A stretch of DNA of 64,000 nt. It comes from Avibacterium paragallinarum (GTDB lineage: Bacteria > Pseudomonadota > Gammaproteobacteria > Enterobacterales > Pasteurellaceae). This document shows positions 42,224-52,057 of this stretch, piece after piece. The stretch covers positions 124,001 to 188,000 of the forward strand of contig NZ_UGHK01000002.1 in NCBI RefSeq assembly GCF_900450705.1. Direction: 5' to 3'. Position numbers and translations under genes: made by a program. Below the pieces are notes generated by a model, which saw nothing but the letters and a program-made list of their open reading frames with translations, was not told where the DNA came from and ran no database searches. Position 1 is the first letter of the stretch; each line of letters begins with the position of its first letter.

Positions 42224-43111
42224 AATTCGATTACTACAAATACAAGTTTGTCCTGCATTACGGAATTTTGAAGCAAAAACACCTTCTACAGCATTATCCA
42301 AATCGGCATCATCAAAGATTAACGCTGGTGCGTTTCCTCCCAGTTCTAAAGCCAATTTTTTGACGGTATTTGCCGATTGTGCCATTAATAATTTTCCCAC
42401 TCGAGTAGATCCTGTAAAAGTCAGTTTACGCACGATCGGACTTTCGCAAATCACCCGCCCCACCTCTACGGCTTGTGTTGTTGGAATGACATTAAATACC
42501 CCTTTAGGCAATCCCGCTTGGTTGGCAAGCTCTGCCAATGCCAATGCAGAAAGTGGGGTTTCAGGAGCAGGCTTTAACACCACAGTACAGCCCGATGCCA
42601 ATGCAGGAGCTGCTTTTCTAGTAATCATTGCGTTAGGAAAATTCCAAGGCGTAATTGCAGCAACTACGCCAATAGGTTGCTTTATTGTCATCAGACGATG
42701 GTTTGCTTTATCTGAAGCTAAAATCTCTCCTTGAACGCCTTTTGCTTCCTCCGCAAACCATTGAATAAAGCTTGCACCATACAATACTTCACCACGACTC
42801 TCTGTGATAGGCTTCCCTTGTTCAAGACTAATAATTTGTGCGAGTTGTTCTTGGTTTTGCAAAATTAAGGCATACCATCGCATCAAAATGGCTGCTCGTT
42901 CTTTGGGTAAAATCTGTTTCCACTGTTTTTGAGCCTGTTCAGCTGCCACAATGGCTTGTTCTGTTTCAGTTTTACCTAAATCAGCAACCTGACAAATTTC
43001 TTGTTGTGTCGCAGGATTTAACACGGAAAATGTACGTCCGCTTTGTGCATCAACATATTCCCCATTAATATACCCTTGTGTTTTAATTAACGAAAATGCT
43101 TGCATATACAT

Positions 43112-43459
43112 TCCTTTATGTTTACTGAGATTTTAGCTGTTTCCACTTTACCACTTATTCTACTTTCTTCTATATCTCTTTGTATTTTTTTACCTAAAAG
43201 TTGTTCTATAATTCTCAAATTTCGTATTTAATTTAGAAAATTTTTTACTATGATGTAAATTTATTTGCTAATTGTTTCAAGTTCTGATATTTATACCGCT
43301 TTTAAAAATGCCCTATTCCATTAATGCGGAATTTTTCAAAATAATCTTAACCCTCCAAAGTGCGGTTAAAAATATAGCTGAATTTGACTATTGCTACAAT
43401 GATATGAAGGTCAGTTATAACGTCATAAATGGAAGAATTACTATTAGGAGATACCGACA
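43112..43459 (+). promoter_or_regulatory. AT-rich region upstream of dksA
   Basis: 348 bases between the gabD start (minus) and dksA (plus), holding both promoters. One uptake signal lies near 43359. A 63-codon plus frame from 43272 overlaps the dksA leader and has no ribosome site. The dksA ribosome site AGGAG is about 9 bases before its ATG. No operator recognised. Confidence 0.4.
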
Positions 43460-43897
43460 ATGACAACATCATCTTTAAGTTTATTAGCCTTAGCTGGCGT
43501 TGAGCCTTATCAACCAAAAGAAGGCGAAGAATATATGAATGATGAGCAACTGCTTCATTTCAGAAAAATTCTTGAAGCTTGGCGTAATCAAATCCAAGAA
43601 GAAACCACTCGCACCGTTGCCTATATGCAAGATGAAGCCTCAAACTTCCCTGATCCAGCCGACCGAGCAACACAAGAGGAAGAATTCAGTTTAGAGTTAC
43701 GCAACCGCGATCGCGAGCGTAAATTAATGAAAAAAATTGAAAATACGCTGAAAAAAATCGACACGGGCGATTTTGGTTACTGCGATTCTTGCGGCATTGA
43801 AATTGGCATTCGCCGTTTAGAGGCACGTCCAACGGCTGATTTATGTATTGATTGCAAGACCTTATCCGAAATTCGTGAAAAACAAATGATCGGTTAA
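43460..43897 (+). CDS. dksA: RNA polymerase-binding transcription factor DksA
   Basis: Binds the RNA polymerase secondary channel and, with ppGpp, tunes rRNA and amino-acid promoters. 145 aa: coiled coil with the tip DPADRA (Asp65, Asp68, equal to E. coli Asp71 and Asp74) and a zinc finger of Cys108, Cys111, Cys129 and Cys132. Upstream of pcnB as in other gammaproteobacteria. Confidence 0.98.
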   Translation: MTTSSLSLLALAGVEPYQPKEGEEYMNDEQLLHFRKILEAWRNQIQEETTRTVAYMQDEASNFPDPADRATQEEEFSLELRNRDRERKLMKKIENTLKKIDTGDFGYCDSCGIEIGIRRLEARPTADLCIDCKTLSEIREKQMIG

Positions 43898-43923
43898 TGC
43901 CGTTTAATCACATTGCTTTACCA

Positions 43924-43953
43924 AAAAGTGCGGTCATTTTTAACCGCACTTTT
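43924..43953 (+). terminator. dksA terminator from inverted uptake signals
   Basis: AAAAGTGCGGT (43924-43934) and ACCGCACTTTT (43943-43953) with an 8-base loop lie between dksA and pcnB. The pcnB coding start must therefore be downstream of it. Confidence 0.82.
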
Positions 43954-43993
43954 CACACGTTTAATTTTCGCTTTTTCAAGCAAGGGGCTGACT

Positions 43994-45505
43994 ATTTTAA
44001 CCTTAATCAAAAATCTGTTTAAAAAGAAAACAGAAAAAACGGAAAACGAAACCCAACACAAAACGCCTGCGAGTGCTCGTAAAACAAATCCTCGAAAAGG
44101 CAATAAAACCACGAGCAAAACCCAGCGTCCCGCTCCCGCTTTTGCACAATCCAAAGCAAAAGGGAAACCTGCACTTTCACGCCACGCCAATAAGCATATT
44201 CTTAATGCTTCACAATACGGCATTCAGTCGCGAATGATGAGTAAAAATGCCTTGACGGTAGTACAAAAATTACAACGTAACGGCTATGAAGCCTACATCG
44301 TCGGTGGCTGTGTGCGAGATTTACTGTTAAAGCAAAAACCAAAAGATTTTGATGTGGCAACCAATGCACGCCCTGAACAAGTGCAAGCCATTTTCCAACG
44401 CCAATGTCGCCTGATTGGTCGCCGTTTTCGCCTTGCTCACATAATGTTCGGACGGGATATTATCGAAGTGGCGACATTCCGTGCGAATCATTCCGAACAT
44501 CACAGCGAACGCCAATCCAAGCAAAGCGATGAAGGTATGCTGTTGCGAGATAACGTGTACGGCACGCTTGAGCAAGATGCAGAACGCCGTGATTTCAGCG
44601 TAAATGCTTTGTATTACGATCCGCAAGATAACAGCTTACGCGATTATTTTAACGGGGTGGAAGATCTGAAAGCGGGCAAATTACGCCTTATTGGTGATCC
44701 TGTGGTTCGCTATCAAGAAGATCCTGTGCGAATGCTGCGTGCAATCCGCTTTATGGCGAAGTTAGATATGTTCTTAGAAAAGCCAACGGAAACACCAATT
44801 CGAGAAATGGCTCATTTGTTACGCCACATTCCACCTGCACGTTTATACGATGAAAGCCAAAAACTTCTGCAAACGGGCAACGGGGTGAAAACCTACCATC
44901 TGTTGCGTCAATTTGGCTTATTTGAACAATTATTCCCGAGCTTAATACCCTACTTCACGGAAAAACAAGACAGCTTTGCGGAGCGAATGATCCTCACCGT
45001 GTTAACCTCTACCGATGAACGTATTGCGGATAATTTACGCATTAATCCTGCCTTTTTGTTTGCCTGTTTTTTCTGGTATCCGCTCAGGGAAAAAGTGGAA
45101 GTCCTCAAAAACGAGGGAGGGCTGAATAATCACGACGCTTACGCTTTGGCAGGCAATGAAATTATTGATCAATTTTGCACCGCACTGGCTGCCCCACGCC
45201 GTCATACTACGGTAATTCGCGATATTTGGTTCTTGCAATTACAGCTCTTAAAACGTACAGGCAACCAGCCCGCTCGCGTGATGGCACACCCTAAATTTAG
45301 GGCAGCTTTTGATTTGCTGGCAATGCGTGCCCAAGTGGAAGGTGGCGAAGCTATTGAGCTAGCGACGTGGTGGCACGAATATCAATTCAGCAATGAAGAA
45401 CAGCGTAATGCCCTCATGCAAGAGCAGCAAAAGCGTTATCCCGCGGCGAAGAAAAAACGCTATCGCCCTCGCAAACGCCGCACCAATAAAGAGGCATCAG
45501 CCTAA
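43994..45505 (+). CDS. pcnB: Poly(A) polymerase I, apparent AUU start
   Basis: Adds poly(A) tails to RNA and promotes decay. The frame is open back to 43913, but that would cross the dksA terminator and there is no ATG before codon 107 of that frame. A strong ribosome site AAGGGG (43982-43987) stands 6 bases before ATT at 43994, giving 503 aa. E. coli pcnB is known to start at AUU, which limits its expression, so AUU here is likely. Nucleotidyltransferase motifs: YIVGGCVRDLLL and KPKDFDVATNA; then DFSVNALYYD and PVRMLRAIRF. The C-terminal tail is very basic (KKKRYRPRKRR). The stop overlaps folK by one base. Confidence 0.93.
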   Translation: MLTLIKNLFKKKTEKTENETQHKTPASARKTNPRKGNKTTSKTQRPAPAFAQSKAKGKPALSRHANKHILNASQYGIQSRMMSKNALTVVQKLQRNGYEAYIVGGCVRDLLLKQKPKDFDVATNARPEQVQAIFQRQCRLIGRRFRLAHIMFGRDIIEVATFRANHSEHHSERQSKQSDEGMLLRDNVYGTLEQDAERRDFSVNALYYDPQDNSLRDYFNGVEDLKAGKLRLIGDPVVRYQEDPVRMLRAIRFMAKLDMFLEKPTETPIREMAHLLRHIPPARLYDESQKLLQTGNGVKTYHLLRQFGLFEQLFPSLIPYFTEKQDSFAERMILTVLTSTDERIADNLRINPAFLFACFFWYPLREKVEVLKNEGGLNNHDAYALAGNEIIDQFCTALAAPRRHTTVIRDIWFLQLQLLKRTGNQPARVMAHPKFRAAFDLLAMRAQVEGGEAIELATWWHEYQFSNEEQRNALMQEQQKRYPAAKKKRYRPRKRRTNKEASA

Positions 45506-45984
45506 TGAAATGCGTCTATATCGCTTTGGGCAGCAATTTAGCCACCCCAGTACAACAGCTTGAAAATGCCCTCAAAGCCTTAGCGGAGCTGGCGGATAGC
45601 GAATTAATCGCCGTTAGCCCGTTCTACCAAAGCAAACCGCTCGGGCCGCAAGATCAGCCCGACTACGTTAATGCGGTGGCTTGCCTGCACACCGCCCTTT
45701 CCCCCTTAGCCTTGCTCGATGAGCTACAACGCATTGAAAAGGAACAGGGGCGTGTGCGTTTACGCCGTTGGGGCGAACGCACGCTAGATTTAGATATACT
45801 GCTTTATGACAAAGAAATAAGGCAGTCAGAACGCCTTACTCTGCCCCATTATGATATGAAAAATCGCGAGTTTGTGATCGTGCCACTCTACGACATCGCC
45901 CCCGATCTCATTTTGCCTGATGGCACAGCGGTGGAAACATTAATGGCACATTTTACTCAGCATAATATGCAAAAATTGACGTAA
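45505..45984 (+). CDS. folK: 6-hydroxymethyl-7,8-dihydropterin pyrophosphokinase
   Basis: Folate synthesis: pyrophosphate transfer from ATP to the pterin. 159 aa with YIALGSNLATP, the GPQDQPDYVNAV segment and the signature RWGERTLDLDILLYD. The start overlaps the pcnB stop (TAATG), and pcnB-folK is also an operon in E. coli. Confidence 0.97.
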   Translation: MKCVYIALGSNLATPVQQLENALKALAELADSELIAVSPFYQSKPLGPQDQPDYVNAVACLHTALSPLALLDELQRIEKEQGRVRLRRWGERTLDLDILLYDKEIRQSERLTLPHYDMKNREFVIVPLYDIAPDLILPDGTAVETLMAHFTQHNMQKLT

Positions 45985-46014
45985 CTTTGTAACGAAATTG
46001 TAACTAAATGTAAC
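45981..46014. repeat. Four direct GTAAC repeats at the end of folK
   Basis: GTAAC occurs at 45981, 45989, 46000 and 46010 (steps of 8, 11 and 10). The middle two read TTGTAAC separated by GAAA, an 11-bp period like a Pho box. They lie between convergent genes and overlap the folK stop, so a regulatory role is doubtful. Confidence 0.45.
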
Positions 46015-46087
46015 CTAACAATGAGCAATATGCCAGACTAATTAAGTTCAAATCCCTCTCCCCAAATAAAAACGAGGAATAACCTAT

Positions 46088-47536
46088 TTACTTGCTCAGT
46101 ATTTTTACATTTTTAAACCCTTTATCTTTTAAATAAAGTGCTTGAAGTTTGCTCATTACCCCGCGTTCGCAATAAAGTACATAGGTTTTGCTTTGATCTA
46201 ACTCAGCAAATTGGCTGGAGAGTTTATAAAACGGCATTAGCTGAATCTTGGCATTCGCTAATTGCAACGGGTTTTCATCGCTTTCTTCGGGGCTGCGAAT
46301 ATCAAGCACCACATCGTTCTCGCCTAAAATGGAAACCGTATCCACTTCCATCACCTCTTTTTCAGTTTGCTCGGCGATTTGGCGAATGTCTAAATATTGT
46401 GCATTTTGCACCGCACTTTCTAAAATGCTGAAATCAAACTGGGCTTCTTCGTGGAGAATTTTTTCTCGCACCGCTTTAACCGTCGGATTTTTAGAAATCA
46501 CCCCACAAAATTCCGGCATTGATTTTGCAATATCCTCCGTGCCAATTTCTTTCGCCATTGCGATAATTTGTTCTTTATCGTGGGTGATAAGCGGACGTAG
46601 CACCAACGCCTCTGCTGCTTCATCAATTAAACGCAAATTGGTTAAGGTTTGGCTAGAAACTTGCCCTAAGACTTCACCCGTAACAATGGCTTGAATGCCG
46701 AAACGCTCCGCAACTTTGCTCGCCGCTCGCACCATCATACGCTTCAACACTACGCCCATTTGTCCATTGTCAATTTTTTCTAAAATCTCTGCGACCACAG
46801 ACTCAAAATTAATCGCCACAAAACGCACCTTGTGCGATCCGCTAAAACGATTCCAAATGTGATATGCCATTTGCTTCACGCCGATTTCGTGTGCCACACC
46901 GCCAAGATTAAAGAAGCAATAATGCACCCTTGAACCACGACGAACGAGCATATAACTGGATACGCCAGAGTCAAAACCGCCCGAGATCAACGAAAGCACA
47001 TCTTCTTGCGTGCCAATCGGATAACCGCCAAGCCCAAGATGACGGGCTTTCACCAACATCATTTTGTCATCTTCAATGTCAATGCGAACCGTAACCTCAG
47101 GCTGGCTCAGCTTCACTTTCGCACTGGCGATATGCTGATTTAAGCCGCCACCCACATAGCGTTCCACGTCTAAAGAAGAAAAATCGTGTTTCCCCTTGCG
47201 TTTCACGCGAACGCAAAAAGTTTTGTTTTCTAATAACGGAGCGACATCTTGCAAGGTTTGCTGAAAAATATCGTGCAAATCAGCGAAAGGCTTCTCTTCC
47301 ACTTCAAGAAAATGATGAATGCCAGGAATCCGCCCCAGCAATTCGATGAGCAACGCCCGATTTGCCTCATTTTTCGACCGCACTTCAATGTAATCCCAGT
47401 GCTTCACCACCGCAACGCTGTCATCATACTTGTTCAAAATATTGCGAATATTCCCCGTTAAGATTTTAATAAAACGTTTCCGCACGCTTTCACTTTTAAT
47501 CATAATTTCAGGGAAAAGTTTAATAATAAATTTCAT
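46088..47536 (-). CDS. thiI: tRNA 4-thiouridine synthetase ThiI with rhodanese domain
   Basis: Makes 4-thiouridine at tRNA position 8 and supports thiazole synthesis. From ATG 47536 it is 482 aa: N-terminal ferredoxin-like and THUMP domains, PP-loop [10 protein letters not shown], Cys in EFCGVISKN, and a C-terminal rhodanese domain with active Cys in [10 protein letters not shown]. Those two cysteines are the catalytic pair in E. coli. Length equals E. coli ThiI (482). Confidence 0.97.
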   Translation of the reverse strand: MKFIIKLFPEIMIKSESVRKRFIKILTGNIRNILNKYDDSVAVVKHWDYIEVRSKNEANRALLIELLGRIPGIHHFLEVEEKPFADLHDIFQQTLQDVAPLLENKTFCVRVKRKGKHDFSSLDVERYVGGGLNQHIASAKVKLSQPEVTVRIDIEDDKMMLVKARHLGLGGYPIGTQEDVLSLISGGFDSGVSSYMLVRRGSRVHYCFFNLGGVAHEIGVKQMAYHIWNRFSGSHKVRFVAINFESVVAEILEKIDNGQMGVVLKRMMVRAASKVAERFGIQAIVTGEVLGQVSSQTLTNLRLIDEAAEALVLRPLITHDKEQIIAMAKEIGTEDIAKSMPEFCGVISKNPTVKAVREKILHEEAQFDFSILESAVQNAQYLDIRQIAEQTEKEVMEVDTVSILGENDVVLDIRSPEESDENPLQLANAKIQLMPFYKLSSQFAELDQSKTYVLYCERGVMSKLQALYLKDKGFKNVKILSK

Positions 47537-47618
47537 TAGCACGTTTCTATATCAAGCAAAAAATTGGGCGATATTGTACAACATCTTTCCCCAATCCCCA
47601 AAGCATCAACGTATATTT

Positions 47619-47687
47619 AAAAGTGCGGTGGTTTCTAATGCCGTTTTTTCTCAATGCAAAAACACCCTAAAAAAACACCGCACTTTT
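47619..47687. repeat. Inverted uptake-signal pair upstream of thiI
   Basis: AAAAGTGCGGTG (47619-47630) and CACCGCACTTTT (47676-47687) are 45 bases apart. The wide loop makes a terminator less likely than in the close pairs elsewhere. Confidence 0.6.
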
Positions 47688-47817
47688 TAAAATCGCTCTT
47701 TTTCTTCCCCGTACAAATTGCCCCCATTCCGCAAAAATTTTTAGAAAAGTAACGCCGAGCGAGAGCGAAGCGAACATCAGGCTTACAAAATTTTATTGAA
47801 ATGAGGAACAGCAATGT

Positions 47818-47918
47818 TCGCAAAATTTCTTACTGCCAGACAAGGCGTTTTGCCGCAGACAGTACAAAAGTACGGCAAGGCAAAACAACGCAGTATGACA
47901 GTAAAAGAAATTTTGCGA
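47818..47918. repeat. MITE-like repeat, variant with different ends
   Basis: 101 bp with inverted ends TCGCAAAATTTCTT. The interior (GACAAGGC, GCCGCAGACAGTAC, TACGGCAAGGC, ACGCAG) matches the core of the copies at 21727 and 53972, in the opposite orientation. Same length and core but different ends. Confidence 0.7.
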
Positions 47919-47930
47919 TAGTCGGGGTAT

Positions 47931-47972
47931 ACTTTTCTTTGCTTACTCACTTTTGGATAAGCAAAAGAAAGT
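47931..47972. repeat. Stem-loop beside the MITE variant
   Basis: ACTTTTCTTTGCTTA (47931-47945) and TAAGCAAAAGAAAGT (47958-47972) form a 15-bp stem with two mismatches. It lacks a T-tract, so it is not a typical terminator. The rest of 47537-48122 shows no gene; an Arg-rich minus frame at 47635-47823 is unsupported. Confidence 0.5.
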
Positions 47973-48122
47973 AAGTCACCAACGGCGAAACCGTTATCCC
48001 CTCAAAGAAAAAAGCTATTCACCCCAACATAAAACCGAAAGAAGTTTACCTATATTCATTAACAAGCACGCAAAAATACCGTACAATGTGGCATTTATTT
48101 TGGCTTCATAATAGGATAAACA

Positions 48123-48410
48123 ATGGCACGCAAAGCAACGCAAAAGGCGGACGGGAACGCTTTAGATTTTGAAAGCACATTAACCCAGCTTGAAACCTTG
48201 GTTTCACGCTTGGAAAACGGCGATTTGCCCTTAGAACAAGCGTTAAAAGATTTTGAGGACGGGATCAAATTAGCACAGCAAGGGCAAGAACGCTTGCAGC
48301 AAGCGGAACAGCGTATCCAAATTTTACTGTCGAAAAGCGATAAAGCGGCATTAAGCGATTACCCAGCGAAAAATGAGAAGCAAAATGATGAGGAAAATTT
48401 TTCCTTTTAA
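48123..48410 (+). CDS. xseB: Exodeoxyribonuclease VII small subunit
   Basis: Partner of XseA in single-strand DNA degradation. 95 aa with [20 protein letters not shown] and the Gln-rich helix typical of XseB. First gene of xseB-ispA-dxs, as in E. coli. The stop overlaps the ispA start (TAATG). Confidence 0.95.
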   Translation: MARKATQKADGNALDFESTLTQLETLVSRLENGDLPLEQALKDFEDGIKLAQQGQERLQQAEQRIQILLSKSDKAALSDYPAKNEKQNDEENFSF

Positions 48411-49342
48411 TGCGAAACCAAACACAAAAAATTAACCAATCAGCCACTGCTATGTATCAATTTTCACAAGATTTACAACAATGCCAAGTGCGGATCAATC
48501 ATTTTCTCGCTCAGCAATTTGAGCCGATTGATAGCCATCCCTCGCCCCTTGCTGAGGCGATGAAATATGCCTTATTGCTTGTTGGCAAGCGGGTTCGTCC
48601 TTTTTTAGTTTACGCCACGGGGAAAATGCTCGGGGCCGAGCCTGCTCATTTAGATTATGCCGCGGCAAGCATTGAAGCGATCCACGCCTATTCTTTGGTA
48701 CACGATGACTTGCCCGCGATGGATAACGACAGCCTCAGACGTGGACACGCCACCTGCCACATCGCCTTTGATGAAGCCACGGCAATTTTAGCGGGTGATG
48801 CGTTGCAAGCCTTTGCTTTTGAGCTGTTGAGCCAAATGCCTAACTTGTCTGCTGAACAGCGTCTTGCCTTAGTGGCTGAGCTGGCTCAAGCGTCGGGTGT
48901 GAAAGGAATGTGCTTAGGGCAAAGCCTTGATTTACAAGCAGAACACCAACAGGTTAGCCTTGCGGAGTTGGAAAAAATTCACCGTAACAAAACGGGGGCG
49001 TTACTCAGTTGTGCGTTAAAAATGGGCTTTATTTGTTCCCCGCACTATCAAAATCAGCTATTAGCTGAACAACTTGAACGCTACGCCGCCGCCATTGGGC
49101 TTGCGTTTCAAGTGCAAGATGACATTTTAGATATTGAGGGCGAGAGCGAGATTCTCGGCAAAACCGCGGGGGCTGATGTGGCAGCAGATAAAAGCACCTA
49201 TCCGAAATTATTAGGCTTAGCGGGGGCAAAACAAAAAGCTCAACAGCTTTATCAACAAGCCCTTGATGCACTAGAAAATGTGCCATTTGATAGTACCGCA
49301 CTTAAAGCTCTTGCGGAATTTATCGTAACAAGAAAACATTAA
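48410..49342 (+). CDS. ispA: Farnesyl diphosphate synthase
   Basis: Condenses IPP with DMAPP and GPP to farnesyl diphosphate. 310 aa from the ATG overlapping xseB; an internal ATG at 48452 would give 296 aa, nearer E. coli (299), and cannot be excluded. Aspartate-rich motifs: LVHDDLPAMD (first) and QVQDDILD (second); KRVRPFLVYATG near the start. Feeds quinone and undecaprenyl synthesis, with Dxs encoded next. Confidence 0.96.
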   Translation: MRNQTQKINQSATAMYQFSQDLQQCQVRINHFLAQQFEPIDSHPSPLAEAMKYALLLVGKRVRPFLVYATGKMLGAEPAHLDYAAASIEAIHAYSLVHDDLPAMDNDSLRRGHATCHIAFDEATAILAGDALQAFAFELLSQMPNLSAEQRLALVAELAQASGVKGMCLGQSLDLQAEHQQVSLAELEKIHRNKTGALLSCALKMGFICSPHYQNQLLAEQLERYAAAIGLAFQVQDDILDIEGESEILGKTAGADVAADKSTYPKLLGLAGAKQKAQQLYQQALDALENVPFDSTALKALAEFIVTRKH

Positions 49343-49420
49343 ACAGCATAGGACACCGCCTTAAACAACGATAAAATAAAGTGCGGTCTAAATTTAACCC
49401 TTTTTTGGATTTGATTAACA

Positions 49421-51280
49421 ATGGAAAATTATCCTCTTTTATCACTGATTAATTCACCAGACGATTTACGTCTTTTAAATAAAGATCAGCTCCCTCAGTT
49501 GTGTAAGGAACTACGCGGATATTTATTGGAAAGTGTTAGTCAAAGCAGTGGACATTTGGCATCTGGGCTTGGCACAGTGGAACTAACGGTAGCATTGCAT
49601 TATGTGTTTAAAACCCCTTTCGATCAGCTGATTTGGGACGTGGGGCATCAAGCCTATCCGCACAAAATTCTCACAGGTCGCCGCGAAAGAATGTCCACCA
49701 TTCGGCAAAAAAATGGGCTTCACCCGTTCCCTTGGCGTGATGAAAGCGAATTTGATGTGCTGAGCGTGGGGCATTCTTCCACCTCTATTAGTGCAGGATT
49801 GGGGATTGCGGTAGCCGCACAAAAAGAAAACGCAGGGCGTAAAACCATTTGTGTGATTGGCGATGGGGCGATTACCGCAGGAATGGCGTTTGAGGCCTTA
49901 AATCACGCTGGATCATTACATACAGATATGCTTGTTATTCTCAATGATAATGAAATGTCGATTTCAGAAAATGTCGGGGCATTGAACAATTATCTTGCCC
50001 GCTTATTTTCAGGCTCGCTCTACTCTACCCTACGAGAAAGTGGAAAAAAAATCTTAGCGGGTGTGCCGCCGATCAAAGAATTTGTCAAAAAGACGGAAGA
50101 GCACGTTAAAGGCTTTGTTTCCCCGATCGGCACGATGTTTGAAGAACTGGGTTTTAATTATATTGGCCCGATTGACGGTCATAATGTGGAAGAATTAATT
50201 ACCACCTTGAGCAATATGCGAACCCTAAAAGGCCCGCAATTTCTGCACATCAAAACCAAAAAAGGCAAAGGCTATGAACCCGCGGAGAAAGATCCTATCG
50301 GCTTCCACGGCGTGCCAAAATTTGACCCCTCAAGTGGCAAATTGCCGAAATCCAACACGCCAACCTACTCACAAATTTTCGGCAACTGGCTATGCGAAAT
50401 GGCAGCGCAAGATCCGAAATTAATCGGCATCACCCCCGCAATGCGTGAAGGCTCAGGAATGGTGGAATTTTCCAACCGTTTCCCTGAGCAATATTTTGAC
50501 GTTGCCATTGCTGAACAGCACGCCGTTACCTTTGCCGCGGGGCTTGCCATTGCAGGCTTTAAACCTGTGGTTGCCATTTATTCCACTTTTTTACAGCGCG
50601 CCTACGATCAGGTAATCCACGACGTGGCAATTCAAAATCTGCCCGTGCTTTTTGCTATTGATCGGGCAGGTGTTGTAGGGGCTGACGGGCAAACGCACCA
50701 AGGGGCGTTCGATCTCAGTTTTCTGCGTTGCATTCCGAATTTGGTGATTATGACCCCAAGCGATGAAAATGAATGTCGCCAAATGCTTTACACGGGCTAT
50801 CAATGTGGCAAACCTGCCGCCGTGCGTTATCCGCGTGGCAATGCTTTAGGTGTCGCCCTTGAACCTCTCGCTATGCTGCAAATCGGAAAAGGGAAAATCC
50901 TGCGAGAAGGACAACATATCGCCATTTTAAACTTTGGGACGCTGCTGCCAAATGCGAAAGCGGTGGCAGAGAAATTAAACGCTACACTGGTTGATATGCG
51001 ATTTGTCAAACCGCTTGATGAAGCCTTAATTTTACAACTTGCCGAAAACCATTCTTTATTGGTTACGCTGGAAGAAAATGCCATTCAAGGCGGGGCGGGA
51101 AGTGCCGTTGCGGAAGTGCTAAATTCTCAACAAAAAAACACCGCACTTTTACAACTCGGCTTGCCTGATTTCTTTATCCCACAAGGAACACAACAAGAAA
51201 TTTTGGCAGATTTAAAACTCGACGTAGAAGGCATTGAAGAGCAAATTATAAATTTTTTACAAAAAAGTGAAAAAATCTAA
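49421..51280 (+). CDS. dxs: 1-deoxy-D-xylulose-5-phosphate synthase
   Basis: Entry enzyme of the MEP isoprenoid pathway; thiamine diphosphate-dependent. 619 aa with [15 protein letters not shown], the ThDP motif [18 protein letters not shown], and transketolase-like [15 protein letters not shown] and MTPSDENE. Same length as E. coli (620). It lies 78 bases after ispA, with one uptake signal between. Confidence 0.98.
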   Translation: MENYPLLSLINSPDDLRLLNKDQLPQLCKELRGYLLESVSQSSGHLASGLGTVELTVALHYVFKTPFDQLIWDVGHQAYPHKILTGRRERMSTIRQKNGLHPFPWRDESEFDVLSVGHSSTSISAGLGIAVAAQKENAGRKTICVIGDGAITAGMAFEALNHAGSLHTDMLVILNDNEMSISENVGALNNYLARLFSGSLYSTLRESGKKILAGVPPIKEFVKKTEEHVKGFVSPIGTMFEELGFNYIGPIDGHNVEELITTLSNMRTLKGPQFLHIKTKKGKGYEPAEKDPIGFHGVPKFDPSSGKLPKSNTPTYSQIFGNWLCEMAAQDPKLIGITPAMREGSGMVEFSNRFPEQYFDVAIAEQHAVTFAAGLAIAGFKPVVAIYSTFLQRAYDQVIHDVAIQNLPVLFAIDRAGVVGADGQTHQGAFDLSFLRCIPNLVIMTPSDENECRQMLYTGYQCGKPAAVRYPRGNALGVALEPLAMLQIGKGKILREGQHIAILNFGTLLPNAKAVAEKLNATLVDMRFVKPLDEALILQLAENHSLLVTLEENAIQGGAGSAVAEVLNSQQKNTALLQLGLPDFFIPQGTQQEILADLKLDVEGIEEQIINFLQKSEKI

Positions 51281-51630
51281 AATCTCGATGAACTATTTGC
51301 CGCCGCAATGGTCTTAGTAAATGCTAGTGTGTTGTAATGATAAGTGCGACAGTCTTTTTCAAAAAATTTTTCATTAAAAACCTCTCTGCCACATTTTATT
51401 AAATGTGGCATTTTTTTATTTCCCTTTTAAGTTAAAGATAGAGAGCCAAAGAAATCTTAATAAGGTTTTAATCCAATAGAATGGCATATTATTTTTTAAT
51501 CTAGATAGATATAATTTAAAGATATAACATCTCTATGAAATATACCATTAACTTTATTAAATATTAATTTAAGGTTAAAATAGTCAAATTAATGGAATTT
51601 GTAAAACTCAATAGTTAAGGTAAAACTTTA
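51281..51630 (+). other. AT-rich gap dxs / yhbY, with dxs terminator
   Basis: 350 bases, no gene. The dxs terminator lies at 51387-51417; the rest is very AT-rich and should hold the yhbY promoter. AAGG at 51617-51620 is the yhbY ribosome site. Confidence 0.45.
51387..51417 (+). terminator. dxs terminator
   Basis: Perfect 10-bp stem TGCCACATTT / AAATGTGGCA with loop TATT, followed by seven T residues. Classical rho-independent terminator. Confidence 0.93.
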
Positions 51631-51927
51631 ATGTCACTATCAACAAAACAAAAACAATATTTAAAAGGATTAGCCCATCATTTAAATCCTGTTGTCATGT
51701 TAGGTGGGAATGGATTAACCGAGGGGGTGATTGCGGAAATAGACAATACACTAAATCACCATGAATTGATTAAAGTAAAAATTTCTGGTGCCGATCGTGA
51801 AACTAAGCAACTTATTATTAATGCAATCTTAAGAGAAACTCAGGCTGTTGCTATTCAAACAATTGGGCATATTCTCGTACTCTACCGACCAAGCGAAGAG
51901 CATAAGATTGTTTTGCCTAAAAAATAG
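51631..51927 (+). CDS. yhbY: Ribosome assembly RNA-binding protein YhbY (CRM domain)
   Basis: 98-aa CRM-domain protein associated with 50S precursors. It shows LKGLAHHLNPVVMLGGNGLT and the GxxG-like loop, then HELIKVKISG. It is convergent with greA here and close to it, as yhbY is close to greA in E. coli. Confidence 0.95.
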   Translation: MSLSTKQKQYLKGLAHHLNPVVMLGGNGLTEGVIAEIDNTLNHHELIKVKISGADRETKQLIINAILRETQAVAIQTIGHILVLYRPSEEHKIVLPKK

Positions 51928-51977
51928 CGACCCTATGAACAGCACCTAACAGGATGATTATACAACTAAATAAAAAG

Positions 51978-52004
51978 CTAAGCCCTGTGCAATACAGGGC
52001 TTAG
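51978..52004. terminator. Bidirectional terminator yhbY / greA
   Basis: 11-bp perfect stem CTAAGCCCTGT / ACAGGGCTTAG with a 5-base loop, an A-run before and T-run after, so it works for both convergent genes. Confidence 0.92.
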
Positions 52005-52057
52005 TTTTTGAGCTAAAGATATCTAACTTTTGAAGTATATTTCTATACGCTCTATTT

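Larger units (their letters stand above)
40930..43111 (-). pseudogene. gabD: Succinate-semialdehyde dehydrogenase GabD, split by an IS
   Basis: NAD(P)-dependent oxidation of succinate semialdehyde to succinate. The N-terminal half (43111-42224) holds ITPWNFP, catalytic Glu in LELGGNAP and catalytic Cys in GQTCICSNR. The C-terminal half (41496-40930) begins YVQSGIYDAF and ends GIDEFLEIKYLCLGLN. Removing the 719-bp IS and one copy of the 8-bp duplication gives 1455 nt, 484 aa, without stops (E. coli GabD is 482). The break lies just behind the catalytic Cys, so neither half should work. Start may be the ATG at 43105. No gabT or gabP is adjacent. Confidence 0.95.

Noticed and set aside
43272-43463. 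63-codon frame upstream of dksA
   Set aside because: Overlaps the dksA leader and start, no ribosome site, no recognisable protein features.
45981-46014. Pho box driving a gene
   Set aside because: Spacing is only partly 11 bp and there is no gene downstream on either strand; kept only as a low-interest repeat.
47635-47823. 62-codon minus-strand frame upstream of thiI
   Set aside because: Crosses an uptake-signal pair and reaches a MITE-like repeat; no support as a gene.
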